A DNA stretch of 64,000 bases from CAVUCE01 sp963739985 (GCA_963739985.1 CAVUCE010000006.1:1-64000), one strand, 5' to 3'. Shown: positions 12,735 to 22,985, numbered from the stretch's first letter. Notes: generated by a model not told the origin, from the sequence alone. A program made the numbers and translations.

Positions 12735-14633
12735 ATGTCACAATCAGTAAATCCGGTTTTAATTTCTGCAAATAATTTATTTGTGAGTTTTGGTGAACAA
12801 ATAGTACTAAATGACGCAACTTTAACAATACATGATGGTGATAGAATAGGATTGGTAGGACGAAACGGCTCCGGGAAATCAACTTTTCTTAAAATTTTAT
12901 CAAGCGTTATGCAACCGGATTCCGGTGAAGTTGCTTTACGAAAAGATTTGATAATCGGATATCTCTCGCAAGATTTTACATTAAATGAAAATAAAAACGT
13001 TTATGAAAATATTTTGGAAGGCGCTCACGATGTTTTAGCATATTTAGTAGAGTATGAAAATCTGCCGGCTGAATCGGAAAAAAGATATTTGCTAGAACAA
13101 AAAATATTACATCTTGATGGTTGGAATCTCGAAACTCGTATAAATAAAGCAATGAGTTCCTTGAATGTACCGGAAAGAAAACGAGAGGTTAAAAATCTTT
13201 CCGGCGGTGAAAAAAGAAGAGTGGCGCTATGTAAAGCAATTATCAGTCGTCCCGATTTACTGATACTCGATGAGCCGACAAACCATTTGGATACAGAATC
13301 AATTGAATGGACGGAGGATTTTTTGGCGGCTTACTCAGGAGCTTGTTTATTTGTTACTCACGATAGATATTTTTTAGATAGAATAGCCAATAGAATTGTG
13401 GAATTATCCAACGGAGTTTTCTACTCTCACCAGGGAAATTACACAGATTATATAATAAATAAAATTGAACGCGAAGCAATTCAAGAAGTTGAAGAAAAGA
13501 AGAAACAAAATTTTTTAAGAAGGGAATTGGAATGGGTTAAAACCGGGCCTCGCGCTAGGCGAACTAAAGCTAAAAGCAGGCTGGATAATTATGAAAAGAT
13601 TGCATCACAAAATGGTCCCGAAAGAGAATTAGACGTAGAACTGATTATACCTTCACCACCTCGTTTGGGAAAGAAAATTTTAGAGCTTAAGAATATCGGA
13701 CTAAATATCGGAAATAATCAATTGATAAGTAATTTCAATTTTATTTTTGAATCTGGCAGAAAACTTGGCGTCATTGGTCGAAACGGATTAGGCAAAACTT
13801 CGTTATTAAAAATTATTCTGAATGAAATGGAAGCCGGTCAAGGTGAAATTGAAATTGGAGAAAACACATTGTTTAATTATGTTGATCAATCCAGAGTACA
13901 ACTAGAACCGCAAAATACTGTTATTCAGGAAATAGGCGAGGGAAGCGACTATGTTAACTTTGGAAAAGAAAGGCTTCCTGTTTGGACTTATTTAAGACGA
14001 TTTTTATTTACCGATGATAGAATTAATACTATAGTTGAGCGGCTATCCGGAGGTGAAAAAAGCAGATTGCTTCTTTCTAAAATACTAATGAGAGGCGGTA
14101 ACTTTCTGCTTTTAGATGAACCGACAAACGATCTTGATCTTCAAACTCTTCGAATTCTTGAAGAAGCTTTGCTTGCATTTGAAGGTTGTTTAATTGTTGT
14201 AAGCCATGATCGTTATTTCTTGAACCGTGTTTGTAACGGCATTCTTGCGTTTGAAGGCGATGGTAAAGTATATTTTAGTGAAGGCGATTATGACTTTTAT
14301 ATTGAAAAAAGAAATAAAAGAAGACAAGAATTAGAACCAAGTGAAAACAAAAACCAATCAACAAAAAAAGAAGACTCTAGAGTTAAAGACACAACTAGAA
14401 AGTTAAAGTTTAAAGAAAAGTTAGAACTAGAATCTATTGAAGAAAAAATAATGAATGCCGAAAGTGAAGTTGAGAGAATTGAAAAAATATTTATTTCACC
14501 GGATTTTTATGAAAAATATGCAACTCAAACAAATGAACTGAATGCTGAATTGGAAAAAGCAAAATTAGAAGTGAAAAAACTTTACGATCGTTGGCAAGAA
14601 CTAGAACAGATTAAAAATGGAATTTCGGAATAA
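12735..14633 (+). CDS. ABC-F family ATP-binding protein (Uup-like)
   Basis: A 632-residue soluble protein with two ABC ATPase domains and no membrane segment, as expected for ABC-F factors that act on ribosomes. Domain 1: Walker A GRNGSGKST (42-50), signature LSGGEKRR (about 155), Walker B LLILDEPTNHLD (about 175). Domain 2: GRNGLGKTS (about 348), LSGGEKSR (about 437), LLLDEPTNDLD (about 460). The linker is basic (RRTKAKSRLDNYEK). Residues 545-632 form a charged coiled coil like the C-terminal domain of Uup. It probably relieves ribosome stalling or aids assembly; resistance is less likely. The gene 26 bases downstream may be co-transcribed. Confidence 0.92.
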   Translation: MSQSVNPVLISANNLFVSFGEQIVLNDATLTIHDGDRIGLVGRNGSGKSTFLKILSSVMQPDSGEVALRKDLIIGYLSQDFTLNENKNVYENILEGAHDVLAYLVEYENLPAESEKRYLLEQKILHLDGWNLETRINKAMSSLNVPERKREVKNLSGGEKRRVALCKAIISRPDLLILDEPTNHLDTESIEWTEDFLAAYSGACLFVTHDRYFLDRIANRIVELSNGVFYSHQGNYTDYIINKIEREAIQEVEEKKKQNFLRRELEWVKTGPRARRTKAKSRLDNYEKIASQNGPERELDVELIIPSPPRLGKKILELKNIGLNIGNNQLISNFNFIFESGRKLGVIGRNGLGKTSLLKIILNEMEAGQGEIEIGENTLFNYVDQSRVQLEPQNTVIQEIGEGSDYVNFGKERLPVWTYLRRFLFTDDRINTIVERLSGGEKSRLLLSKILMRGGNFLLLDEPTNDLDLQTLRILEEALLAFEGCLIVVSHDRYFLNRVCNGILAFEGDGKVYFSEGDYDFYIEKRNKRRQELEPSENKNQSTKKEDSRVKDTTRKLKFKEKLELESIEEKIMNAESEVERIEKIFISPDFYEKYATQTNELNAELEKAKLEVKKLYDRWQELEQIKNGISE

Positions 14634-14659
14634 TTTCTTTATTACTAAATGGAGGCTTT

Positions 14660-15724
14660 ATGAAAGCTTCAAAAATAATAAGATTATCTTTTATAATAAT
14701 TCTGAGTTTTCTAAATTTTTCATGCTCCTCAATTATTTATAAAACTGTTTATCCCACTTTGAGCGACGGACAGTATGATAGTGAATTCCCATACAAAAGT
14801 AGTTCGAAGCAATTAGATGAAATCGGCAATTCAATTATTAGAATAAATTCAATTGCTTTTTATAAAACTTATGGCTTTGATTTCGGTGAAAAAGTTGATC
14901 GCAAAAATTTACAAGAAAAAATAACCGATGATAAATCCATAAAATCTGCGATTGTAGATAAAACAAGCTCCGGAACAGCGACTGTTATTTCTTCTGATGC
15001 ACATGGAGTTGCTTTATTAACTTGTGCTCATGTTGTTTATTATCCGGATACACTGATAACACATTACACTGATTCTCAAGGTAAACCAACTGATTATATT
15101 CAGAGCTTTTCAATAAAAACAAAGCAAAATATATACGCTGCAGGTTATCCTGAAGGCGGGGAACTAAATATAATCTCACTCGATCCAAAATTAGATCTCG
15201 CAATTCTCGCGAAAAAATTTAGCCATTTCGCAAAGTATTCATTCCCGGTTTTTAACTATCCTTTTGGAAAAGCAAAAGAATTACAATGGGGTTCTTTTGT
15301 TTATATATTAGGTTATCCGTTAAATTATAAAATGATTACAAAAGCGCTTGTTAGCAGTCCTAATTTTGACAATAACGGAGGATTTTTAATTGATGCTGTT
15401 GTAAATAGAGGTTGCAGCGGCGGTATTGTTTTGGCGATAAGAGACGGCATTCCAAATTTTGAGCTTGTTGGCGTTGTCGATTGGGTTCCGGAAGAAAAAA
15501 CTTATGTTCTATCTCCGGATTTCAAACAAGACTCCAATCTATATAATCCAATTGTTCCATACACCGGAGTGGATTATGTAAAAAGTCTGAGCAATCTAAA
15601 GTATGGGATCGCCAAAATTATTCCGATTGAAAGTATTCTTGATTTTCTTAAAACGAACAAGCAAAAATTAGAAAATGAAGGTTTCCATCTTAAAATATTT
15701 GAAGATAAAGAGAAAGCGATGTGA
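14660..15724 (+). CDS. Trypsin-like serine protease, predicted lipoprotein
   Basis: A 354-residue exported protein. The first 23 residues form a lipoprotein signal with lipobox LNFSC, so Cys22 would be lipidated. A chymotrypsin-fold catalytic triad can be read as His124 in LLTCAHVV, Asp179 in KLDLAIL and Ser253 in NRGCSGGIVL; the last matches the G-x-S-G-G rule. There is no PDZ domain, unlike DegP/HtrA. The ATG follows a good GGAGG. It starts 26 bases after the ABC-F gene. The substrate is unknown; the fold call is fairly secure, the activity is inferred from the triad. Confidence 0.82.
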   Translation: MKASKIIRLSFIIILSFLNFSCSSIIYKTVYPTLSDGQYDSEFPYKSSSKQLDEIGNSIIRINSIAFYKTYGFDFGEKVDRKNLQEKITDDKSIKSAIVDKTSSGTATVISSDAHGVALLTCAHVVYYPDTLITHYTDSQGKPTDYIQSFSIKTKQNIYAAGYPEGGELNIISLDPKLDLAILAKKFSHFAKYSFPVFNYPFGKAKELQWGSFVYILGYPLNYKMITKALVSSPNFDNNGGFLIDAVVNRGCSGGIVLAIRDGIPNFELVGVVDWVPEEKTYVLSPDFKQDSNLYNPIVPYTGVDYVKSLSNLKYGIAKIIPIESILDFLKTNKQKLENEGFHLKIFEDKEKAM

Positions 15725-15808
15725 TGAATGTATGATTCTACTCATTGAGATTAAAATTAATTTACATGATATTTGTAAATTAAATTCAATAAAATAATTT
15801 AAGGAAAA

Positions 15809-16159
15809 ATGAAAAAAATAGAACAGCTAAATAGTATAGAAAAGTGGGAAAGTTTTAAAAATAAAAGTTTAGGTAAAAACGAAAGTATAATTTTTAAATT
15901 TAGTCCGGTTTGTCCGATAAGTTCTTCCGTAGAACAAATGTTTGATAGATGGACATCAGAATTGGATGAATCTATGAATATTGAAATTGCAAAAGTTGAT
16001 GTAATTGGAGCAAGGGAATTAAGCCGATATTTAGCATCTGATTTAGACATTAAGCATGAATCGCCTCAATTACTTTGGCTCGATAAAGAAGGAAACGTAA
16101 AGTGGCATGAAAGTCATTATGATATAACACAAGAAGAATTGCAATCTAATCTTATTTGA
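15809..16159 (+). CDS. ytxJ: Bacilliredoxin (YtxJ/BrxC family, monothiol)
   Basis: A 116-residue thioredoxin-fold protein. The family signature is the monothiol site FSPVCPISSS (Cys35) and the later segment KHESPQLLWLDKEGNVKWHES, which contains the cis-Pro. In Firmicutes this family removes bacillithiol from proteins, and bacillithiol is also made by many Bacteroidota/Chlorobi-group bacteria. Its presence suggests that this organism uses bacillithiol rather than glutathione; no bsh biosynthesis gene lies in the window. The gene is monocistronic, ending in a terminator at 16172. Confidence 0.85.
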   Translation: MKKIEQLNSIEKWESFKNKSLGKNESIIFKFSPVCPISSSVEQMFDRWTSELDESMNIEIAKVDVIGARELSRYLASDLDIKHESPQLLWLDKEGNVKWHESHYDITQEELQSNLI

Positions 16160-16171
16160 AATGCTATTACT

Positions 16172-16208
16172 TAGGGATCATTAAACATTGTGATCCCTAT
16201 TTATTTAT
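16172..16208 (+). terminator. Hairpin terminator after the bacilliredoxin gene
   Basis: Perfect 9-base arms TAGGGATCA and TGATCCCTA around a 10-base loop, followed by a moderately T-rich stretch (TTTATTTATT). Confidence 0.65.
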
Positions 16209-16445
16209 TACTCTCCTAACATATTTACTTTTTTACTTTAGTTCTTAACAATTCCTTGCGACAATCATAAGTTGTTTCCTATCACAATTAGTCTCTCATT
16301 AATATTATTTCATGAAAAAAAATAATTTTTACGGAACCATCACTTAATGTCATCGTCTAAAAATATTCTGTTAAGCTTAAACTAAGTTTCATTAGTCTTT
16401 AATTCGGCTATATAAAATATTCCTTCACAATTCTGAAACTGAGAT

Positions 16446-17378
16446 ATGAATATTGACATAGATAAACTTACCAAACAGTACGGCCCGCAAAAAGCTGTGG
16501 ATGATATTTCCTTCCAAGTAAACACTGGAGAAATTTTAGGTTTCCTTGGACCAAACGGAGCCGGAAAAACTACAACGATGAAAATTATTACTTGTTACAT
16601 GGCTCCGACTCATGGTGATGTAAGAGTAAATAATCTTTCAATTATTAACAATAAGGAAGAAATAAAAAAGAAGATTGGATATTTGCCGGAAAATAATCCG
16701 CTCTATTATGATATGCCTGTTCTCGAATATTTATCTTTTGTCGCCCAATTACAGGGTGTTCAAAAGCAGAAAGTGCAGGATAGAATAATTGAGATGGTTC
16801 ATGTTTGCGGATTAAATTCTGAGAAGCACAAGAAAATCGGCGAATTATCAAAAGGATATAGGCAGCGTGTTGGTTTGGCACAAGCAATGATTCACGATCC
16901 TGAGATATTAATACTCGATGAACCAACAACCGGTTTAGATCCAAATCAAATTATAGAAATTAGAAAACTTATTAGAGACTTAGGAAAAGAAAAAACAGTT
17001 ATTCTAAGTACTCATATTCTTCCTGAAGTTGAAGCAACTTGCGATAGGATTCTTATTATTAATAAAGGAAAAATTGTTGCAGATGGAACTCCAAACACGC
17101 TTCGTAAAAAAGCACAGGGCGAAGAAGTTCTTAGAGTTCAGATTATGGATGCTGCTAATAGAGATGAAGTTGCTGCAAAACTTCAGCAATTGGAATCTAT
17201 TAGTATGGTTGATCCGGTAACAAATACTTTAGACACATTTGTTTTACAGAGCAAAAACGGACTCTCTTCTAAAAAACCTGTGTTTCAATTGTGTGTCCAA
17301 AATAATTGGACTTTAACAGAATTAACTACGATAGAAACTAAACTTGAAGATATTTTCAGAGAATTAACTACAGATTAA
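16446..17378 (+). CDS. gldA: ABC transporter ATP-binding subunit GldA
   Basis: A 310-residue ATPase with Walker A GPNGAGKTTT (35-43), a Q-loop region GYLPENNPLYYDMPVLEYLSF, signature ELSKGYRQRVGLAQA, Walker B LILDEPTTGLD and the switch STHILPE. The C-terminal 90 residues are the accessory domain of ABC-2 exporter ATPases. The order gldA-gldF-gldG matches the gliding-motility ABC transporter of Bacteroidota, also present in non-gliders. The four bases between this stop and gldF, and the rest of the cluster, indicate one operon. The transported substrate is not known. Confidence 0.9.
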   Translation: MNIDIDKLTKQYGPQKAVDDISFQVNTGEILGFLGPNGAGKTTTMKIITCYMAPTHGDVRVNNLSIINNKEEIKKKIGYLPENNPLYYDMPVLEYLSFVAQLQGVQKQKVQDRIIEMVHVCGLNSEKHKKIGELSKGYRQRVGLAQAMIHDPEILILDEPTTGLDPNQIIEIRKLIRDLGKEKTVILSTHILPEVEATCDRILIINKGKIVADGTPNTLRKKAQGEEVLRVQIMDAANRDEVAAKLQQLESISMVDPVTNTLDTFVLQSKNGLSSKKPVFQLCVQNNWTLTELTTIETKLEDIFRELTTD

Positions 17379-17382
17379 TAAA

Positions 17383-18108
17383 ATGAATAAAATTTGGATT
17401 TTAGCAACTAGAGAACTTAAAACATTTTTTGATTCACTAACCGCATATATTCTGCTGGCAATTTTTCTCGGCCTCAGCGGATTCTTTACATGGCTTTTTG
17501 GTTCGGATATTTTCTTTGTGGGACAAGCAACGTTGCAGCCATTTTTTTCTGTTGCTTACTGGACATTATTTTTCTTCACTCCTGCACTCACAATGAAAAT
17601 GCTCGCTGAAGAAAATAAATCCGGAACTATAGAATTACTTTTAACAAAAGCCGTAACCGATTGGCAAGTGCTGCTCGGGAAATTTTTAGCATGTTTAATG
17701 CTAATTATTATAGCTCTGTTACTAACACTTCCATACTATATAAGTGTTTGGGCGCTTGGTCCTATCGATCAGGGTGCGGTTATTTGCGGATATTTGGGAT
17801 TGGTTCTGATGAGCATGGTTTATATTAGTATTGGTTTGTTTGCCAGTAGTATTACCAATAATCAAATTGTAGCATTCTTAGTTTCATTAGTTGTCGGTGT
17901 TTTCTTTCTAATAATATTTAATGTTTTGTCTAATAACTTTACCGGTGTTTTAGGCGAAGTGTTTAATTATCTAAGTATGTCTACTCATTACGATTCAATT
18001 TCACGCGGTGTAGTTGATACAAAAGACCTAATCTATTTTCTTAGTATCTCATTTTTCGGATTAATTTTAGCTGAAACCTCATTATCAAAAAGAAATATTG
18101 TAGAATAA
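17383..18108 (+). CDS. gldF: ABC-2 type permease GldF
   Basis: A 241-residue membrane protein with about six hydrophobic helices (for example LTAYILLAIFLGLSGFF and ACLMLIIIALLLTLPYYISV) and the conserved cytoplasmic stretch AEENKSGTIELLLTKAVTDWQVLLGKF of ABC-2 permeases (about residues 82-108). It would form the membrane channel energised by GldA. It is translationally close to both neighbours (4 and 6 bases). Confidence 0.9.
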   Translation: MNKIWILATRELKTFFDSLTAYILLAIFLGLSGFFTWLFGSDIFFVGQATLQPFFSVAYWTLFFFTPALTMKMLAEENKSGTIELLLTKAVTDWQVLLGKFLACLMLIIIALLLTLPYYISVWALGPIDQGAVICGYLGLVLMSMVYISIGLFASSITNNQIVAFLVSLVVGVFFLIIFNVLSNNFTGVLGEVFNYLSMSTHYDSISRGVVDTKDLIYFLSISFFGLILAETSLSKRNIVE

Positions 18109-18114
18109 AGTAAT

Positions 18115-19641
18115 ATGTTGACCAAGAAAAAAATTATCACATCTGTTCTGTTGATCTTCGCAATTTTATTGCTGGTGAATTTACTGGCTTCCAAATTCTT
18201 TGTTAGGCTTGATTTCACAGCCGATAAAGAATTTACATTAAGCGACGCAACAGAAAACATACTCAATAATCTTAACGGCCCGGTTACCATTACGGCTTAT
18301 TTCTCACAGAATCTTCCGCCGAATATTGCTCAAGTTCGGGCAGATTTTAAAGATATGTTAATTGAGTATAATAACTCTTCCGGAGGAAAAATACTTTACA
18401 ATTTTGTTGATCCGAATAAAGATCAGCAAACCGAAATGGATGCCCAAAGAGCAGGTATCAGACCGATCATGATTAATGTTAGAGAACGCGATCAAATGAA
18501 ACAGCAGCGAGCATATATGGGAGCCGTTTTAAAGTACGGAGGTAAAAAAGATGTTATTCCGTTTATTCAGCCCGGAGCCGCAATGGAATATGCTTTATCT
18601 TCTACCTTAAAGAAACTTTCATTAAAGCATAAAACAAAGATTGCTTTTCTATCTGGAAACGGCGAAACACCTTTATCATCTATGCAGCAATTGCAAGAAC
18701 AATTATCAATAATGTACGATGTTCAATCATTAAACTTAAATGATACAACCAATATTCCTCCGGATATAAAGACTATTGCGGTAATTGCTCCTAAAGATAC
18801 TTTACCTCCTTTGGAAATTAATAAGATAGATAAATTTTTATCTAACGGTGGAAGGGTTTTGGTTGCTCTAAATCGTGTTAGCGGTAATTTACAAAATGCC
18901 TCAGGTTCTTCTGTTTATACCGGGTTATCCACTTGGTTAAATAAAAAGGGAATTGATGTTCAAGACCAATTTATAGTTGATCAAAATTGTGGAAACGTAA
19001 TGGTGAGACAGCAGCAAGGCATGTTTGTAATGAATACTCCTGTTAAATTTCCTTACTTGCCGGTGATTACACATTTCGCAGATCATCCTATTACAAAAGG
19101 GTTAGAATCTGTAATATTACCATTTGCTAGCCCTATTAAAGTAATGGAAAAAGACAGCTCGCTTCATGTTGTTAATTTGGCCGTTACTTCTTCAAAGACA
19201 GGGTTAAAGAAACCGCCGATTAATTTTGATATTTCCAAGCAATGGAATGACAGCGATTATCCTTTATCATCCGTTCCGGTTGGTGTTGCGGTCGATGGTA
19301 AATTTAACGGAAATACCTATTCTAAATTAGTTGTCTTTGGTGATGGTGATTTCGTTGAAAACGGATCGGGAAAGTCGGCGCGTAAACTTGAGGCGGATAA
19401 TGTTAGTCTTATGGCTAATTCCATCGACTGGTTGTCTGATGATACAGGTTTAATTTCATTAAGAACCAAAGGGATTACTTCACGTCCGCTTAATGCTGAT
19501 TTGGAGAGTTCCACCAAAACTTTGATTAAATATTTGAATTTTCTATTACCAATTTTACTCATCATACTTTACGGAGTAATAAGGTACAGAATTAGAAGAA
19601 GACAAAGAAACAAATGGATGAGTGAAGATTATGCTGGATAA
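18115..19641 (+). CDS. gldG: GldG family protein (membrane-anchored ABC accessory subunit)
   Basis: A 508-residue protein with one N-terminal membrane helix (about 9-28) and one C-terminal helix (about 478-495) flanking a large extracytoplasmic domain. The segments FTADKEFTLSDATENILNNL, VTITAYFSQNLPP and IAFLSGNGE are typical of GldG/ABC_transp_aux proteins. It is the third gene of the GldAFG set and its stop overlaps the start of the DUF4340 gene. Confidence 0.9.
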   Translation: MLTKKKIITSVLLIFAILLLVNLLASKFFVRLDFTADKEFTLSDATENILNNLNGPVTITAYFSQNLPPNIAQVRADFKDMLIEYNNSSGGKILYNFVDPNKDQQTEMDAQRAGIRPIMINVRERDQMKQQRAYMGAVLKYGGKKDVIPFIQPGAAMEYALSSTLKKLSLKHKTKIAFLSGNGETPLSSMQQLQEQLSIMYDVQSLNLNDTTNIPPDIKTIAVIAPKDTLPPLEINKIDKFLSNGGRVLVALNRVSGNLQNASGSSVYTGLSTWLNKKGIDVQDQFIVDQNCGNVMVRQQQGMFVMNTPVKFPYLPVITHFADHPITKGLESVILPFASPIKVMEKDSSLHVVNLAVTSSKTGLKKPPINFDISKQWNDSDYPLSSVPVGVAVDGKFNGNTYSKLVVFGDGDFVENGSGKSARKLEADNVSLMANSIDWLSDDTGLISLRTKGITSRPLNADLESSTKTLIKYLNFLLPILLIILYGVIRYRIRRRQRNKWMSEDYAG

Positions 19642-20567
19642 ACTTTCTACTAAATCGTTATTGGCTATTTTCGGAGTACTTGCCGTTATTGTTGTTCTCT
19701 ACTTTTTTGTGGACTCAAATCATGGTGAACGAACTTTTAGAAAAGATCTTGTAACAATAGATACTTCTAAAGTGACGGAAATCCAAATTTATCCAAAAGC
19801 AACAAAACATAAAGAAGTTCGTTTGTACAAATCCGGTAAAAATTGGAAGGTTGATTTACCTAATAACAGAACAGCTACGGTACCTGAAATTAAGATAAAA
19901 AGTTTAATGGAAAACCTCCTGAGAGTAACTCCTGAAAGCGTTGCTGCGCAAAGTAAAGAGCAAATGGAAAGAATATAAAGTTGACAGTACCGGTATTGAA
20001 GTGAAAGTTTATCAAGGAAGTGATCAAACTCTTGATCTTACTATTGGTAAATTCTCATTTAGCAAACCAAGGAACATGTCTACTTTTGTACGTGTTGCTG
20101 ATGATGATAACGTATACGAAGTTAATGGTATGCTAAGTTTTACTTTTGATCATAATCAAAATTTCTTCCGCGATAATTATTTAATTAATTCTGATCATTC
20201 CGCATGGACTAAATTATCCTTCAATTACCCATCTGATTCTTCTTTTGTTCTTGAGAAAACAAATGGTAAATGGATGATTGGCGGTAAACTGGCTGACTCA
20301 ACCAAAGTAATGAATTATCTAAGTTCGTTATCGCATTTTTCGAGTACAAATTTCGTAGACGATTTTGATCAAAGTATTTTGACAAAACCGGTTTATTCAA
20401 TTTCAATTGAAACGAAATCTCCATCCGGAGAAATTAATATCAGTGCATTTCAGAATTCAAATTTGATGTTACTTCATTCAAACTTAAATTCGGAAAGTTA
20501 CTTTGACGGAAATAAAAATAAAACATGGGAAAAGGTCTTTAAAGGAAAGAAATCATTACTTAAATAG
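19631..20567 (+). pseudogene. DUF4340 protein, disrupted by a +1 frameshift
   Basis: The gene follows gldG (11-base overlap), the usual place for DUF4340 proteins in GldG operons. The first frame gives a membrane helix (residues 8-27) and the start of a beta-rich extracytoplasmic domain, then hits TAA at 19976. The second frame continues the same domain (TGIEVKVYQGSDQTLDLTIGKF, then FVRVADDDNVYEVNG). Removing one A from the AAA at 19962-19964 joins them as SKEQ-WKEYKVDSTG and gives a 311-residue protein of normal form. So this is one gene with a single-base insertion, either a sequence error or a recent lesion. Confidence 0.85.
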
Positions 20568-20579
20568 TTAAAATAAATT

Positions 20580-20663
20580 CTCTGTGGAACATTGTGATCC
20601 CATCACGAGCCCCATCGTATTCATTTCCCTTAGTTACAATGAACCACAGAGTTTATTTTTTTT
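20580..20663 (+). terminator. Long hairpin terminator after the gld operon
   Basis: Arms CTCTGTGG-AA-CATTGT and ACAATG-AA-CCACAGAG pair over 14 bases with an AA/AA internal loop, around a 40-base loop, and are followed by TTTATTTTTTTTG. It lies between convergent operons. The long loop makes it less certain than a compact hairpin. Confidence 0.6.
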
Positions 20664-20686
20664 GATAAATGGCTCAACATTAATAA

Positions 20687-22948
20687 TTATTTCAATTTTG
20701 CTGCTTTCAATCTTAGTGAATTTGATACAACACTAACTGAGCTCATCGCCATCGCTGCTGCGGCATACATTGGATTTAGTAAACCTAATGCTGCAATCGG
20801 GATACCAATTAAATTATAAATAAAAGCCCAAAACAAATTTTGTTTTATAGTGCCGATAGTTTTATGTGAAAGCTTAATTGCATTTACTACTCCGTTAAGA
20901 TCGCCGCTTATTAATGTAACGTCGGCAGTTTCAATCGCAATGTCCGTTCCGGTTCCGATTGCAATCCCCACATCTGCTTGTGCTAGTGCAGGTGAATCAT
21001 TTATTCCGTCTCCAACCATCGCAACTATCTTACCTTCATCTTGGAGTCTTTTTACATTCGCGGCTTTATCTTGTGGCAATACTTCGGAAATAACTTGATC
21101 TATCCCTATTTGTTTAGCAATTGCGTTTGCAGTATTAGCATTATCACCCGTAATCATAACTACTGTAATACCGCTCTTTTTTAGCTTACTTATCGCTTCT
21201 TTCGATTTTTCATGAATAGTATCTGCTACCGCAATAACTCCGCAAAGTTCACCATTTACAGAAATAAATATCGGTGTTTTTCCTTCAGAGGATAATTCAT
21301 CAGAAATTATTTCAGCTTCCTTTGTACTGACTGAATATTCTCTCATCATTTTCAAATTACCCACCGCAAGCGCATCGCCTTCTACAACTCCGGTTAATCC
21401 TAATCCCGTAACTGAGTTAAAACCTTCAACATCGCTTAAGGATATTTTACCGTCCTTCGCTTTTTCAACAATTGCTTGTCCAAGCGGATGCTCCGATACA
21501 TTTTCAAGTGACGCGACTCGTTGAAGCAATTTTGTTTCCTCATACCCGTTAAAGGATTTTATATCTGTAACCGAAGGTTTACCTAAAGTTATCGTTCCGG
21601 TTTTGTCTAGAATTACGGTATCAATTTTATGTGCTCTTTCCAGGCTTTCAGCATTTTTAATTAAAATTCCGTTGTTAGCACCTAAACCGGTTCCAACCAT
21701 TATAGCCGTTGGAGTTGCTAATCCTAATGCACAAGGACATGCAATTACCATTACCGCAATAAAATTAATCATAGCTGCGGTAAAAACGGTACCAACAAAA
21801 AAGTACCAGATTACAAAAGTAACTAATGCAATACCTATTACTACCGGAACAAAAACGCTTGCAATTTTATCGGCTAAATTTTGAATAGGCGCTTTAGAAC
21901 CTTGTGCTTGCTCAACTAATTTAATGATTTGCGATATTACCGTGTCTTTTCCAATAGCCGTGGCTTTAAATTCGATGCTTCCGTTTTTATTGAATGTTCC
22001 GCCAATTACTTTGTGGTCAACTGTTCTTTCAACAGGAATACTTTCGCCTGTTACCATTGATTCATCTATATTAGTTGATCCTTTTGTAATTATTCCATCA
22101 ACCGGAATTTTTTCTCCCGGGCGAACAACAATTATATCATTCAATATAACTTCGCTTATTGGAATGTCGTTTGTGTTTCCATTTCTTATAACTCGAGCAG
22201 TTTTCGGCTGCAATCCAATTAACTTTTTTATTGCAGTTGATGTTTTATCTTTTGCCCTTGCTTCGAGCAATCTTCCCATCAAAATTAAAGCGATAATGGT
22301 TGTTGCCGTATCAAAATAGATATGAGAACTTACATTAGAAATTCCCAGCAGCTTAGGGAAAAGTACCGCTATCGTACTATAAACGTATGCTGTGCCTGTG
22401 CCGACAGCGACCAGAGTGTTCATATCTGCGGAAAAATGCTTTAATAGTTTCCATGAGATTGAGAAGAATCTCTTTCCTGATATAAAAACTACCAAAGTTG
22501 TTGCCAAGAATAAAATTCTATCCACATACTCAATTGGAATTGGCAGCCAGTTTTGAAACCAATTTGTCATATTAAACATACTAATCAACATAATCGGAAC
22601 AGTCATAACTGCTGCAAAAATAAATTCAGATTTTAGCTGTCGATAAGATTTTTTATCCTCTAAATTTTCTTCATGCACTTCAGAAACTTCATTGGTACCG
22701 GAATCTGTTTTTTCATTAGTCTCTTGAGCTTTCAATATATATCCGGCATCCTCAACAACCTGTTTAAATTTTTCAACATCAGTTTTACTTTCATCAAAGG
22801 AAAGTGTGACTTTCTCAGTTGCGAAGTTTACATTCACATCTCCAATTCCATCGACTTTCTTCAATGCTTTTTCAACTCGCGCTACACAACTTGCACATGT
22901 CATTCCTTCAACAGGGAGTGTTAATGTTTTTATTTCTTTCGTTTCCAT
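20687..22948 (-). CDS. copA: Copper-translocating P-type ATPase CopA
   Basis: A 753-residue P1B-type ATPase that exports Cu(I) from the cytoplasm. Residues 8-72 are one heavy-metal-associated domain with GMTCASC (Cys18, Cys21). The A-domain TGES, the membrane ion-site CPC (IACPCALGLATPT), the phosphorylated Asp448 in DKTGTIT, the HP motif EHPLGQAI and the hinge GDGINDSPALAQADVGIAIGTGTDIA are all present, so it looks fully active. A copZ-like gene lies 37 bases upstream in the same direction, and a metal-sensing type regulator lies beyond it. Confidence 0.96.
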   Translation of the reverse strand: METKEIKTLTLPVEGMTCASCVARVEKALKKVDGIGDVNVNFATEKVTLSFDESKTDVEKFKQVVEDAGYILKAQETNEKTDSGTNEVSEVHEENLEDKKSYRQLKSEFIFAAVMTVPIMLISMFNMTNWFQNWLPIPIEYVDRILFLATTLVVFISGKRFFSISWKLLKHFSADMNTLVAVGTGTAYVYSTIAVLFPKLLGISNVSSHIYFDTATTIIALILMGRLLEARAKDKTSTAIKKLIGLQPKTARVIRNGNTNDIPISEVILNDIIVVRPGEKIPVDGIITKGSTNIDESMVTGESIPVERTVDHKVIGGTFNKNGSIEFKATAIGKDTVISQIIKLVEQAQGSKAPIQNLADKIASVFVPVVIGIALVTFVIWYFFVGTVFTAAMINFIAVMVIACPCALGLATPTAIMVGTGLGANNGILIKNAESLERAHKIDTVILDKTGTITLGKPSVTDIKSFNGYEETKLLQRVASLENVSEHPLGQAIVEKAKDGKISLSDVEGFNSVTGLGLTGVVEGDALAVGNLKMMREYSVSTKEAEIISDELSSEGKTPIFISVNGELCGVIAVADTIHEKSKEAISKLKKSGITVVMITGDNANTANAIAKQIGIDQVISEVLPQDKAANVKRLQDEGKIVAMVGDGINDSPALAQADVGIAIGTGTDIAIETADVTLISGDLNGVVNAIKLSHKTIGTIKQNLFWAFIYNLIGIPIAALGLLNPMYAAAAMAMSSVSVVSNSLRLKAAKLK

Positions 22949-22985
22949 CGTAACATCTTTTTTAATTGTAAAATATTATTATAAA

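Noticed and set aside
19941..20567. A separate 208-residue gene after a short first gene downstream of gldG
   Set aside because: It starts only with TTG inside the first frame and continues the same DUF4340 domain; a one-base indel explains both parts as one gene.
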